Below, piece after piece: positions 18,801 to 27,701 of a stretch of DNA of 64,000 nucleotides; within the stretch, counting starts at the first letter, position 1, and the number at the start of each line of letters is the position of its first letter. The position numbers and the translations under genes are program-made. The stretch comes from a virus: positions 1 to 64,000 of the IMG/VR virus record IMGVR_UViG_3300006919_000045; one strand, given 5' to 3'. Below the pieces are notes generated by a model. It did not search any database. It was not told where the DNA came from and saw nothing but the letters and a program-made list of their open reading frames with translations.

Positions 18801-21484
18801 TATCCTTCACTAGTATATTCGACATTTGAAACATTAATGTCGCTTCCTCCGCCAAAAGTTTCCGAAGTACAGGTAAAGAAGTGTTGATTGGGATTATTTG
18901 CGTGTCTAACTTTAAATCTTTTTATTCCATCATTAATAAGTTGCTCATCTAAAAATGTTTGCTCTAATAAATGAGTTCCTGAAGTTATGGTTGTTGCAGC
19001 TATTGGTAAAATTACTGCAGGAGATGCTAGTGCTTTTTCTTTTGTTTCTGCGAGATGAATTTGATTTACACCAATGCCTAATCCTGGCGACTGACCCGCT
19101 GCTACAACAAAATATTCTTTACCATTTATTAACGGACTAATTGGACTGTTATCAGTATTTATGTATGTAACCTTATCTCCTGTTTCTAATCCTAAGGCAC
19201 CCATTCCTCCTGTCATAATTAAGGAGCTTGCGCCTCGAGCCTCGCTTATAGTTAGATTATCTACCTTAAATCGAAACCTATAATCATACTCTGCATCCAT
19301 GTCCACAAAGAACCACTTATCAATAATAGTGGATCTATACTGTAATCCCGGTCTATAATGGGGCTCAATATCTACCTTGTCAGCTAAATCAAAGTTATCA
19401 AAATGCTGGGCACTATTAGGATCGTCTACCAGATTATTTCTGTAAGTTCCATCATAATTAAAACAATTTACAAATTTTCCTTTTACAACATAACTTATAT
19501 CAGGAAGTTGTGCATCTGTGTCGCTAACTTTATCTTCAAGTACTACATAGGCAGTATCCAGCAATCTATGAGACTGTCCCCAGTATGTTCCCGGATCTAG
19601 CCCCAGTTTTATATATTGTTGTTGCCCTAAAAACAGAGGAGATCCGCTACCTTCTCCGGCAGCCTTATTCATTAAAATTTTATTTGCTTCTTGGTCATCT
19701 TTTCCGGAATGAAACGTTAATTTCAAATTTTTAGCTTGGGGCAAAGGTCCTAAGCTTTTTTCATGTAAAACTCCTCTTTGATCTTGTTTTTGTGAGAAAT
19801 ACCCCCCTATTTGATTTCCACTCGAATCAAACACAGCTGGGTCCGCTGGATTTATTGTACTTCCATCAGGTAAAACCATTGTGACCTGTATACCCAGACC
19901 TGAGGGATCTGCTCCACCACTTATTATAAAAGTACCGTACTGTGTATGCGATATTTGGCCTGCCGCTTGTGAAGAAATTATATTAAAAAAGTCCCCTCCT
20001 GCTACATCTCCTTTTTCCATCGAACCGAAACAAGCAACTCCTTTTACATTGTCATCGTTTGAAACCGTCCCAGGATCGTCCATTCTCCGTACACTTCTAT
20101 CTGCTTCATCTTTACAAACTAGGCTTTCATCATCTACAAATACATCAAATAATCCTGAAATAGGTCCTTCACATAGAACATTTGCAGAATACATAGTTGT
20201 AAATCCACCGTCAAATTGAGCTGTACTTGAACCCGTCTGGTTTGGAGTAACATCGGGAGTAATTATTATATCTGCGAATGCAGGAAAAGAGTCAATTTTT
20301 TGTACCCCATAGACAACGGGAATATGCTTCGCTTCTAGGTTAAGTCTTAAATCAAGTTGTCTTTCAACTTCAAAATATTCTGTTGAGTATTTTCTACCCC
20401 CCATCATACCTGCAAGGCCGCCTCTTCTACGAGATTTCAATCTAGAGTCAGTACCTGTGTATTTTGCTAAAACATTTAGTGATTTATCAGCATGCTCGAA
20501 TCCAAAATCACTAGCATATTGAGGTTTTAAAGCTGTATTTTCTAAAGAGTATCCTGCTGAGTCTAATCCTCTATGAAATTCATCCGAAGTTAATCGTCCT
20601 TGTACTCTTACAAAGTCCCCCCAATGGCTAGTTAAAGACCAAGTAATCGTAGGCTGTCCTGAAATTTTTTCATTGAGAGTACCTTGAGCAATAACCCCTT
20701 TAAAATAAAGAAAAGGACTCCCAATTATAACTCCAGTATCGGGATGTGCAAAAACTCTATAAATTTCTACGCTTCTATTCACATAGCTTTCATAGCTTAA
20801 AGAGCCTATGTTTTTTGCGGTAAGAGTAGTTACTTCCGGATTAACATAATCTATGTTACATTCCAGTGGAGTAGTAAATGCTACAATTCCTTCTTTTTCT
20901 AAACTTGTAACATGAATTGATTTTCCATCATTGCTAATTCTATCAATTTGGACTGTAAGTACAGTTGGTGCTGCTCCCGTAAAATTTGTATTTTTAGGGA
21001 ATGCAAGTGGATTTCCGATAAAATCTAGACTTGTTCGAGTTAGGCTTATAGTATCTCCTACATAAAAGCCTGCCGAAAAAAGATCAAAGTCTAAAGTAAG
21101 TAATCCTGCAGCGCCATTTCCATTTCCGTTAGCTGCGGGCAAAGTACTAGGAATATTTGTCGCTATTTCAGCTTGTGCAACAGCAGTTGCTCCTAGTTTA
21201 ACGGCAGAAAGAGTTAAGCTCATTTTAGTGGCTCTTGCTTCTATTGCCTCTTGCACTTTTCCTATTTTTACAATTCCGCCTGCCTTATAACCATTGGTAG
21301 AGCCATCTCCATCTTCATCAAAGTCTACATCATAAGGAGCATCCGTAAGATAAGTAAAATCAGTCCTTCGAGTAGCTTTTTGCAGACTTGAAGGTTTTTC
21401 AAATTTTACCAAATGATAGGTTAAAAGAGGCACTCGATTCTGTAGCGCCGTTATAATATCATCATGTATATTTCGTAATGCCAT
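12896..21484 (-). CDS. Giant tail-tip / central fibre protein (gpJ-like)
   Basis: 2,862 residues, the largest gene in the window. The N-terminal third is in the position and style of lambda-J-type tip attachment proteins: it follows a gpM/gpL-position protein and has a tail-hub-like opening (LLTYHLVKFEKP). A fibronectin type III domain is visible at about residues 1712-1820 (TPTGLTAVGTTDGIRLNWNN, then LTYYYWIRY). The C-terminal third carries repeated beta segments typical of central fibres (RTIQGYLYYRKTG; VYVYSNVITGNN). Role by analogy: it closes the tail tube, contacts the host receptor and triggers DNA release. The length is well above lambda J (about 1,130 residues). Confidence 0.8.
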   Translation of the reverse strand: MALRNIHDDIITALQNRVPLLTYHLVKFEKPSSLQKATRRTDFTYLTDAPYDVDFDEDGDGSTNGYKAGGIVKIGKVQEAIEARATKMSLTLSAVKLGATAVAQAEIATNIPSTLPAANGNGNGAAGLLTLDFDLFSAGFYVGDTISLTRTSLDFIGNPLAFPKNTNFTGAAPTVLTVQIDRISNDGKSIHVTSLEKEGIVAFTTPLECNIDYVNPEVTTLTAKNIGSLSYESYVNRSVEIYRVFAHPDTGVIIGSPFLYFKGVIAQGTLNEKISGQPTITWSLTSHWGDFVRVQGRLTSDEFHRGLDSAGYSLENTALKPQYASDFGFEHADKSLNVLAKYTGTDSRLKSRRRGGLAGMMGGRKYSTEYFEVERQLDLRLNLEAKHIPVVYGVQKIDSFPAFADIIITPDVTPNQTGSSTAQFDGGFTTMYSANVLCEGPISGLFDVFVDDESLVCKDEADRSVRRMDDPGTVSNDDNVKGVACFGSMEKGDVAGGDFFNIISSQAAGQISHTQYGTFIISGGADPSGLGIQVTMVLPDGSTINPADPAVFDSSGNQIGGYFSQKQDQRGVLHEKSLGPLPQAKNLKLTFHSGKDDQEANKILMNKAAGEGSGSPLFLGQQQYIKLGLDPGTYWGQSHRLLDTAYVVLEDKVSDTDAQLPDISYVVKGKFVNCFNYDGTYRNNLVDDPNSAQHFDNFDLADKVDIEPHYRPGLQYRSTIIDKWFFVDMDAEYDYRFRFKVDNLTISEARGASSLIMTGGMGALGLETGDKVTYINTDNSPISPLINGKEYFVVAAGQSPGLGIGVNQIHLAETKEKALASPAVILPIAATTITSGTHLLEQTFLDEQLINDGIKRFKVRHANNPNQHFFTCTSETFGGGSDINVSNVEYTSEGYIHQQDPNPLAPFPISIKRTVTRGKQIDHTLFSNEFGIDTGAMVNVFGTNVPEALVTLFKDGITAAQAAAITASLGSGNPLTQADFAAVGNSLPTGDSYVYEIDFSGDPSLNIAAAPALARNLIKAIKGTPSAAQAIDLQIKREHKGGTVVNGVLQDGTTVKVSPFTTVSGWPGLAAAYDVSTDKIILNGFNTQLDELFDAVNTDAPGAGQIDNTDPANPVQQENVDTKIHSSNVTATLQFFQVLVQDSTAPDIDTTHADTLDGTTITFKKDNVEDKTVGLAYPSDTETAVSGTNLNIALRNANLLVLTEHLNTTDHGGSSKYSYGGKSYEGSGVPNKSDRRVSINPALQLLDYLRSTTYGKGLSDDLLNIESFRETARACDQQSRVTVLGSHIRPPTHISVGDVYEYRFPETSSKVFFRGTLEEISDTIQYDVAEYNPTTNTTTTVTRSYKQYTFKDVIGKLGRKWYSYTKYHRGEIVWTVEGKALIVDPGTINDPYPKTISQPTTPLPQATISAGYTGGGATGGVVYLTKVSGASNTNSDTELHLDTEVHSGGTGNPIVKKLVGDGRIASGYDLYDSCDVRYWKYLGWEERTQRHATRHQLNQTLDTSAPLFDNVNQMLTQFNGILRYSNGKYELDLKTKAPTTISSLEQITTDRIIGDIKITDKGLSKTYNSVTTGYIDPQNGFNSKNITYYNSDYKKQDKGISRQGQYKAPGITNYFNNRMNIKQMLDESRSGLTATFTGSPETYVLLPGNIIAITYERFNWASKLFRIQSMSPRDDLLVDFTVIEHNDDAYVLEALPSDLVESIYPEGPGFPVVNPITPTGLTAVGTTDGIRLNWNNVVNFSQETHIVEVWRSSNSSFSTSFPTFGTENDVEKAHKTSSVNTTTDDANLDPDLTYYYWIRYRLPSNKGAAGVKQFSGFHPGRNEPGVSATALDNRSYSVDFFGPQTANYDAAGDLLSGSTFTYTATAFNFLDPRFKFTFDGAAEPSFTAPASGSQKTFNITVPSTIFTGVKDIKVEIQEGAAGGTKIEETLTLVAVQQPQTQKTVKLFKKLNNVNVITGITNPAQQTFANPTNGISGWSTTQQDLTQNLDVIFMVERVFTTDGLSPQDAAWSPPVIVARREDGAVGPDGPGTPRMDLTNENHSVTADRFGNVVNSNFPGANTAVAIYEGATNVTNNWTFATPVASNSGLGFSWNGTTKILQITSMSAALTEATVTISASYLGTTLTKTFTITKINAGASGAEGESVNIIFGRFSAANPPPGTPANSASPNNSIGWYDNPPADQGDPLYASRGTKASGATNFVWSTPYRVDGDSVAEVYVYSNVITGNNIPTPPTSSTYNFRTSTLTINDASWNKDPPSLVNDGDQIYVAVGLATGTPRGTPTVTFGAAARYAVKTDGDDAVVYSLNIVPSVIKKTIPATGSATFDFTTLNVSTIKTAGTTVTQSPLPANEVIIKAYLNSATSAHATSSNGNMTLTSSANYGSASSIKFELIKNSVVIDTETVPILEQEQGASGPRTIQGYLYYRKTGPNHAIAPSAPNGNTYTFSTGIVSATFPVSPPDINTGTTPLDNVWQNSPQTTNAAALETVWTVRYYGTESSSGATSIGVSYSTVVKHTNFTGVVTFSSGTQLTDGSVTIDPLTANEVNGTSGVTQTIIDGGNISAGSIRAGNFSGDVTETYTLSFGDQQAGIAGNFTQASTSIFHFTVPAPKDNGVTLNGVSANVARSLFGNMHVVLESSSQYIIRAYTEIFLKSGTVSGAASGTMYRQNFNGYTFVSNTPVSPFAGSALKYLEINGDKMDELNIGGLLYKHGGTGGYSPIVGLEYYPTGALGSNSSERTRVYFYSNNSLSSNNRANLKGTFSPSYMIWENWPSIYNTSLSGTPSIAQVSMRARIGGIYKASGPGVCVMPINFRLPKRVHTSPVELTAKTTIVHHTTNSVHTSTNAAGGSSISLAVRFVGGTFGYSV

Positions 21485-22141
21485 TTATGCCAAAGCCTCT
21501 TCTACATTGACTGAAAAAGTATACAGTCCATTTGCTTTTACTGAGTAAGTGAGCATAGCTCCTTTAACTCGTACACGAAGGCGCGGACGAGTCATAAGAA
21601 TTCTTGCAGTATCCCCCGCAGTAATTTTTCGCTGTAACCCCGGGGAAAAGAAAACTCTATTATTTACTGTATCAATTTTTGTAACTTTATATGCTTTTAA
21701 GTGTAAACTATCATCATTATTAATTAAATGAAACATATCGCCCATATTAATATCATCTACATCAGTACCCGTTAAATTTAAAAACTCTCTTCCCGGACTT
21801 GTACTAGCTGTAGTATTTATTATCTGGGTGGCTGCAACAGCATTTCCATACTGAGGAACCTCTACAAAAAAGGCTTCTTGACTTTGTTGTCTTTCTAGTA
21901 GAAAAGGATACACTACATTGAAATCAGATTTTGTAAGATCATTATACTTAATATCCAATTCCCACTGATGATACTTTACAATGGAACGAAAAGAAAGACC
22001 AGAGTTTGATTTATTTGAAACAACAGGCTGATTTGATTTTAAAGTTACAGATGAAAATCCAGGACCGTAAGAACCACTGTCATCATTGCCAGCAATACTA
22101 ATACGGTTATTTGGATCAGGTAAAGTAGTTTGAGCTGTCAT
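21485..22141 (-). CDS. Distal tail protein, likely minor tail protein
   Basis: 218 residues, between tape measure and tail-tip genes, with zero-base junctions on both sides. The sequence has a beta-barrel look and contains FRSIVKYHQWELDIKYNDL, similar to distal-tail or minor-tail proteins that join the tube to the tip. Position is the main evidence. No catalytic motif seen. Confidence 0.6.
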   Translation of the reverse strand: MTAQTTLPDPNNRISIAGNDDSGSYGPGFSSVTLKSNQPVVSNKSNSGLSFRSIVKYHQWELDIKYNDLTKSDFNVVYPFLLERQQSQEAFFVEVPQYGNAVAATQIINTTASTSPGREFLNLTGTDVDDINMGDMFHLINNDDSLHLKAYKVTKIDTVNNRVFFSPGLQRKITAGDTARILMTRPRLRVRVKGAMLTYSVKANGLYTFSVNVEEALA

Positions 22142-25100
22142 TTATAACTCCGAGGTTCTTATGTTTTCTAGGAACTCTTCTCCGTTTGCATTTGCTGCTT
22201 CACGAATCATATCAATAATATTACCGCGTTGATTTGTAAGTAGATCTTCCACGCCTGTTGCATCTACAGCTGAGATATTAAATGTTGCATTTACAGCAGT
22301 CGGAGCTACAATATCATCATTTGGAATAATTGTACCTGCCCTATCTGGGACAAACATTTCTGGTCCTTGTTCTCCAACCATAAATGCGGTATTTCCCCCT
22401 TCTGCACGATTTCTATATCCTGAGAATGCGGGAGTAAAGTCTTCTGGACCTCCTACCCCTCTTTCGCCTCGGAAGTATGAGAGTTCTCCTGTTCCTCCAG
22501 AGGACTTGGCTAAGTCTACGCTAGTTCTTCTTTGTCCTACAGATGCGGAAGATATGCCTCCTGAGTCAGCGGCGGAGCCTCCACCTGCATAGCTTGTCCC
22601 TGCTACGATTGCTAGTTGTGCCGCACCAAGTGCAGCATATACAGCTGCTAGTGCTAAACCTGCAGGGAATCCTGCACCTAGTGGGGGAGGAGCTACAGCT
22701 GAGGCAATTGCTGCTGCTGTATTTGCAACAATACTTGCCATTTGAATTTTCTTTTGCTGCTCGAAAGCTTTTCGCTGCATTTGCTCTTTTCGCTTTTCAA
22801 GCTGTTTAATTTTATTTACACTGTCTCGAGATTTTCCATCTCTCTTCTTCTCAGCTGCAATTTCTTTATCGATTCCGGCAATTTTTGCTGCAGAAGAGGC
22901 TGCTTGAATTTGTCCAATTGATTGAATTACTCCTGCAACTGCCTCTAGTTTTGCTGCAGTTGTTGCTCCGGACTCTCCCAACGCTTGGAAATTATCCATT
23001 AACATTACTGTACCATCAACCATTGCAGCCATAGCTTCGCCTTCCGGCCCGAGATTCTTTAAGTCTGCGGAGAAACCAGCAAGAATCATTTTGCCACCTT
23101 CAATTACTCCTCCAAGCTCTCCAAATTTTTCTTTTAATGCTTCTAATTTCTGAGGGTTATCTGGATTGAAAAGATCTGTAGCCATTGTGGCACCCGCAAG
23201 GAGTCCTCCTCCAAAGTTGCTTTCTCCGGCTCCCTCTCTTGCAGCTTGCATTATTGCCAAGGTTTCTTCATTGGCAACTTTTGCTTTCATTAACGCATAC
23301 TGTTGATTTATAACCTCAATCTCTAAATCAGCAACTTGTCGAGCAGTGTCTAGTTGAGCATCAAATTTATCAAGTGCAGCCTGTTCTTGCGCATCCAGTC
23401 CATCTTTTGCCATTTCTAATGCTAAAAGATCTCTTCTTGCTTGTAATACTGCGAATTCATTGTTAACTGTAGCAATTTTTAAATCTTTTTCTAATTCAGC
23501 AAATTTTAATCTTTCTTGTCTTTCTGTTTGGGCAGCGCGAACAGCCTCTGTAATACTTCGTACATTACCAAACATATCCGTGTTTTGTAAATCTGCGATT
23601 TCTTTATTTATCTTGGAAAGTTCTTTTCCTGAATCTATAGTAGCACTTAATAATCTATTAGCCTCTTCGAACTGGGCTTCCATTAAGTCTAACTCAATTT
23701 CTCGCTTTGCAATTATATTATTTTGTAAGTCTAGCCTTACTTTTGCAGCGTCAGCCGCACTTAAACCACCGTTTGCCAAACGCTGTGTTTGATCTGCAAT
23801 TTGAACTTCTAAGTCTAGTCTTTCCGCATTAAGAGAAACTAAATTAGTGCCAAGAGCCATTTGTAGCTGAAGATTCGCAGATATACTTGCTAGAGCTCGC
23901 TCTTGCTTTTGTCGAGCTTCTTGTGCTTTTTTCAATTCTGTGGTTCCAGCTCTAATCTCTGCATTATGCTCCTGCTCCCTATTTACACCGTCTATCTGAG
24001 CATCTACTATATTTTGTCGAATGCCTAAAATTTCGTTATTTAAAGCTATTTGTGTTTGTGCTGCAAGTGCTTCTTCGGTAAATTGAGGGGTGCTTGTGCC
24101 TAGTTTATCAGTTGCAGTATCAGGTACAAACTTTTGCCTGGCCGCTTCTGCTAGCCTTGCATTTGCTGCTTTTGTTTGTGCTTCTAGCAGTGCAAACTCT
24201 AACTCTATGATTCTGATTTTTTCAGCAGCAATTGCTTTTTCAGCTACAATTAACTCACCCTCTCTTTGTTCCAAAAGGGCGATTTCATCTGTAATGTCTA
24301 AACCACTTCCTGCACGTGCACGAGCTGTTTTCACTGCAAGAGATGCAAGAGCCCTTTCATTTTCTATTTCTTTTTTTGTTGCTTCTACTGCTGCTGTTTT
24401 TGCCTGTGCCAGCAGTCTTTCTTTTTTCATTCGTGCCTCTAAAACACGAACTCTTCTATCTTCTTCACTTATTATTTTAGTTTCTAGTTGAAGTATTTCT
24501 GTTTCTAGAGTTTGTATTCCTGCAAGTATTGCTGCTCGATCTTTAGAACTAGTGTTTGCGTTAAGCATTGCTTTATTAACTTCAATTTGTGTACGGAGCT
24601 GTTCTTGCTTTTGACGTGTAAGATTATTTTCTGCATCTACTGTTATAGCAATACCCTCTTGGGTTGTAAAATTAAGACTTTTTATAATAGCTAATTCGTC
24701 TTTTGCTGTTGTAATTCGGTCTTGTGCGCTTCTCAAAGACTCTTGCTGTTTTGAAATTAATCTATTTATTCCTTGAATTCTTTCCTCTAAACTAGAACCT
24801 TCTTGGCTATCTATAAGAGCTCGAAGAGTTGATCCTTGAGCAGCTTTTTCATCGAGAATTTTTTCTAAATCTCCTACTTCAGTAGCAGATGCTGCAGCTT
24901 TTGCTAAGTCACTTAAACTATCTGCCATTGCATCAACAGGAGTAGTTTTAATAAATGAGTTCACAAAATCCTGAGTAGCAGTAGAGGCTGCTTTTGCAGA
25001 TTCTGCAAGTGCTTGTGTTTGTTTTGATGCTCTTTCTGCCGCTTCTGCAATATCAATTACTCTTGCTATAGTGTCTTTATTAATTTTTTGTATTCCCGCC

Positions 25101-26908
25101 TCTTTTAAAGCGGCAGCAAAAAGATCACTCTCTTCAGCGGCTTCTCTAAATAACTCAATAGTTCCCTCTACAGAATCATCATATCCTGTGGCTTTGAGTT
25201 TATCAACTTCGTCTAGTATTCCTCCTAAAGCACTACCATATGCAATTGTTCTTGCAGTTACTGTAGTAATCTTTTTTGAGGTTCCTTCTACAGCAGCATC
25301 TACCTCGCGCAAAGATTTACCGAACTCGGCTGTTGTTTCGCGAGCTGACTCCAGTGTATCTTTATACTCTTTGTATGCTTTAGACTGAAAAAGTCCAATA
25401 ACAAATTTAAAGCCTTCAATTAAAAGACTTACTACTGCAATTATTGCTGAAATCGGGCCCAGAAGTGCAGTAACCGCTGCGCCTGCAATACGAAATGCCC
25501 CTGCAGCAAGTAGTGCAGAAGCTCTAGTAATATGCAGAGTTTTACTAAGTCTACTTGTTTGAAATGTAGCCATAGAAACATTGAGTCTATAGGCAGCTAC
25601 CATATCTTTGGTTTTTGATAAACCATCTTTGAAGTCGCCATTAGCTACTGCAGCAATTGCATCTGCAGTAGCTGCTTGTTGTTGAGCTTTTCCGTAGTCT
25701 ATTGCGCTCTTTCGTATTGCTTCTTGAGCAGCTCTAGCCGCTTTAATTCTTTGAGTGTACTCCTCTGTTTTGTCTTTGTTTCTATTTAACGCGGTTGTAA
25801 GTCCTCCAACAGCGCCTTGTTGCGCAAGAATTGCATCTTTGAATTGTTGTGCATTAGCGGTACCTTTTAGCATACCTGTGCCCAACTTGGTAATGTTGTC
25901 CTTAGCACTACCAATTTCTGATAGTCCGTCAACTGTTTCTTGGTTCATTTGTTTTGTATCTTCAGCCGCCTGTGCTGCGGCCGCACCATATTCTTTTATT
26001 CCTCCTAGTATCTGACCAGATATAGTAGCTCCAAGGCCTGTGAGTGCCGCTAATAATAGTCCTGAATTACTTGCGAGTGCAGATACAAAAGGAACAATGG
26101 CGATATTAAGTATGCCAAGAAGTTGTTTAGATAAATCATTAAAGGTAGCAGCAAGTTTATCAAAAGAGCTAACATCAAGATCTCCTAATGCTCCATACTT
26201 TTCATTTGCTTGATCAAGGGCTTCGTTTGCAAACGCTTGGCGTTTTTCGAAGTTTGTAAGTTCTCCTGCACTTTTTCCTATGGAACGTGCATACTTTTCT
26301 GCTGCATCATCGACGCGAACAAATAAACCTAATTCATCAAGAAGTTCAGGCTCAAGCTTTGTAACACCACGAGTAAATCGTTCTAATGATTCTGCAGTGT
26401 CTCTACCGAGTGCGAGAGAAGCATTTTTTGCAGCTTTACCAAACTCTTCAACACTGCTTGGATCTAGCCCGGCACTTGTTATCAATGCAGTAGATCTCAT
26501 AGCTTCTTCAAGACTTAGTGCAAATCCTGTTGATTCTTGTAAACCACGAGAAAGAGTGCCTAAAGCGAGTCCGCTGGCAGCACCCATCTCACTCAGACCT
26601 TTTGTAAGTTGCTCTACTCTTGCAGCTCCTCGTAAAGCATTAAAAAGTGCAGTAATTGCAAAGATATTTGCTGCCAATGCGGCATACGCAGGCACAAGGC
26701 CTCCACTGATGCCTTGTGACATTTTTGCAAAGTTTTTCGTACTATTGGAAGATGCTTGGGCGGCACCTTTTAGCGCTCGATCTTGACTTCTGGCAGATTT
26801 AGAAAGATTATCTGTAGAAGCGGCCGCTTTATCAGCATCAGCTGCGAGTGCTTTTAGATTACCGTCGGCATCTAATTTAAACTTTACGACTACTTCGTTG
26901 GCTGCCAC
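22142..26908 (-). CDS. Tail tape measure protein
   Basis: 1,588 residues. It begins VVVKFKLDADGNLKALAADADKAAAST, typical of tape measures. Hydrophobic segments occur near residues 67-90, 480-505 and 1385-1430, and between them lies a long Ala/Glu/Lys/Gln-rich coiled coil (about 690-1240). The C-terminus has GGNTAFMVGEQGPEMFVPDRAGTI-like sequence (positions about 1500-1530), a hallmark of phage tape measures. At roughly 1.5 angstroms per residue, a known rule for this family, the tail would be about 230-240 nm long. Its start overlaps the upstream chaperone gene by 32 bases. Confidence 0.92.
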   Translation of the reverse strand: MAANEVVVKFKLDADGNLKALAADADKAAASTDNLSKSARSQDRALKGAAQASSNSTKNFAKMSQGISGGLVPAYAALAANIFAITALFNALRGAARVEQLTKGLSEMGAASGLALGTLSRGLQESTGFALSLEEAMRSTALITSAGLDPSSVEEFGKAAKNASLALGRDTAESLERFTRGVTKLEPELLDELGLFVRVDDAAEKYARSIGKSAGELTNFEKRQAFANEALDQANEKYGALGDLDVSSFDKLAATFNDLSKQLLGILNIAIVPFVSALASNSGLLLAALTGLGATISGQILGGIKEYGAAAAQAAEDTKQMNQETVDGLSEIGSAKDNITKLGTGMLKGTANAQQFKDAILAQQGAVGGLTTALNRNKDKTEEYTQRIKAARAAQEAIRKSAIDYGKAQQQAATADAIAAVANGDFKDGLSKTKDMVAAYRLNVSMATFQTSRLSKTLHITRASALLAAGAFRIAGAAVTALLGPISAIIAVVSLLIEGFKFVIGLFQSKAYKEYKDTLESARETTAEFGKSLREVDAAVEGTSKKITTVTARTIAYGSALGGILDEVDKLKATGYDDSVEGTIELFREAAEESDLFAAALKEAGIQKINKDTIARVIDIAEAAERASKQTQALAESAKAASTATQDFVNSFIKTTPVDAMADSLSDLAKAAASATEVGDLEKILDEKAAQGSTLRALIDSQEGSSLEERIQGINRLISKQQESLRSAQDRITTAKDELAIIKSLNFTTQEGIAITVDAENNLTRQKQEQLRTQIEVNKAMLNANTSSKDRAAILAGIQTLETEILQLETKIISEEDRRVRVLEARMKKERLLAQAKTAAVEATKKEIENERALASLAVKTARARAGSGLDITDEIALLEQREGELIVAEKAIAAEKIRIIELEFALLEAQTKAANARLAEAARQKFVPDTATDKLGTSTPQFTEEALAAQTQIALNNEILGIRQNIVDAQIDGVNREQEHNAEIRAGTTELKKAQEARQKQERALASISANLQLQMALGTNLVSLNAERLDLEVQIADQTQRLANGGLSAADAAKVRLDLQNNIIAKREIELDLMEAQFEEANRLLSATIDSGKELSKINKEIADLQNTDMFGNVRSITEAVRAAQTERQERLKFAELEKDLKIATVNNEFAVLQARRDLLALEMAKDGLDAQEQAALDKFDAQLDTARQVADLEIEVINQQYALMKAKVANEETLAIMQAAREGAGESNFGGGLLAGATMATDLFNPDNPQKLEALKEKFGELGGVIEGGKMILAGFSADLKNLGPEGEAMAAMVDGTVMLMDNFQALGESGATTAAKLEAVAGVIQSIGQIQAASSAAKIAGIDKEIAAEKKRDGKSRDSVNKIKQLEKRKEQMQRKAFEQQKKIQMASIVANTAAAIASAVAPPPLGAGFPAGLALAAVYAALGAAQLAIVAGTSYAGGGSAADSGGISSASVGQRRTSVDLAKSSGGTGELSYFRGERGVGGPEDFTPAFSGYRNRAEGGNTAFMVGEQGPEMFVPDRAGTIIPNDDIVAPTAVNATFNISAVDATGVEDLLTNQRGNIIDMIREAANANGEEFLENIRTSEL

Positions 26909-27251
26909 TTGTTGATCTCTTTAACTTATCTCGCTCTCGCTTCAAAGTTTCTGCGGACTTTTCAATCGCTCGTCCATCTAAAAAGTGCAATACTTCTATT
27001 AAGTATTCTGTGTCATTAATTCCAAAAACGTCTATAAGAATAGGTAAATTTGTGTAATCTTTTCCTATGTATCCTATGTCGGGATATGCTCTATCTCCTA
27101 AAGAATTAAATACAGAAATTGCTTGCTGCATTTCGGGAGGAAAATCTTCAAAGTCTGGAGGTATTTCATCCGGATTTGGTTCTTTTTGTAACTGTTCGCA
27201 CATTTGTAAATAACGCTCTCGCGTCATTTTTGCGTCTAAGTTTTTATACAT
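26877..27251 (-). CDS. Tail assembly chaperone, second protein
   Basis: 124 residues directly before the tape measure, the conserved place of gpT-like tail chaperones. The acidic middle (PDEIPPDFEDFPPEMQQAI) and basic C-terminus fit chaperones that coat the tape measure. It overlaps the upstream partner by 8 bases and has its own GGAGAGG ribosome site just before the ATG, so independent initiation is more likely than ribosomal frameshifting. Confidence 0.65.
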   Translation of the reverse strand: MYKNLDAKMTRERYLQMCEQLQKEPNPDEIPPDFEDFPPEMQQAISVFNSLGDRAYPDIGYIGKDYTNLPILIDVFGINDTEYLIEVLHFLDGRAIEKSAETLKRERDKLKRSTSGSQRSSRKV

Positions 27252-27687
27252 CCTCTCCAGGCGCTTCAGACTCTCCTCTTTCTCGTTGGCTACGAAAATT
27301 ATCTAAATCAAAGACTACCTCGTTGAGCCAAGTATCAAATTCAGTTGAAGAAGAGACAAGTACTTCTGCGTTATCAATACTGTAAGGGAGCTCTTCACTC
27401 ATATCCTTATCCTCTGTATCAATTAAAAGAAGAGTTTCTAAATGTTCAAGAGTAAGACCTTCCCACCCTTTTACTACTGCTCCTGTGAACTCTACAATAA
27501 ACTTTTCATCATCAAGTTCTTCGTTTAACTGTCGAGTTTTACGATCAAATTTTTGTACAGTACAGCGCTTTCGAAGTCCAAGAAGCTCTTTTCGAGAAAG
27601 ATTTGCTACTTTTACTTTAAACCCAGATAAACCTGGAAAGTCTACCCAGACTTCTTTTACGTTGACTACTAGTTTTTTTAATTCCAT
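27244..27687 (-). CDS. Tail assembly chaperone, first protein
   Basis: 147 residues from the ATG at 27687, preferred because GGAGCATTG-like ribosome sequence lies before it and the upstream extension would overlap the preceding gene. It opens MELKKLVVNVKEVWVDFPG and contains LSRKELLGLRKRCTVQKFD, a pattern seen in marine-phage tail chaperones. It is the gpG-position member of the pair. The C-terminal half is strongly acidic. Confidence 0.65.
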   Translation of the reverse strand: MELKKLVVNVKEVWVDFPGLSGFKVKVANLSRKELLGLRKRCTVQKFDRKTRQLNEELDDEKFIVEFTGAVVKGWEGLTLEHLETLLLIDTEDKDMSEELPYSIDNAEVLVSSSTEFDTWLNEVVFDLDNFRSQRERGESEAPGEDV

Positions 27688-27701
27688 TACTACAATGCTC
27701 C

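Noticed and set aside
26877-27687. Programmed ribosomal frameshift joining the two tail chaperones.
   Set aside because: The frame change needed is +1 or -2, no slippery sequence is seen, and the second gene has its own ribosome site.
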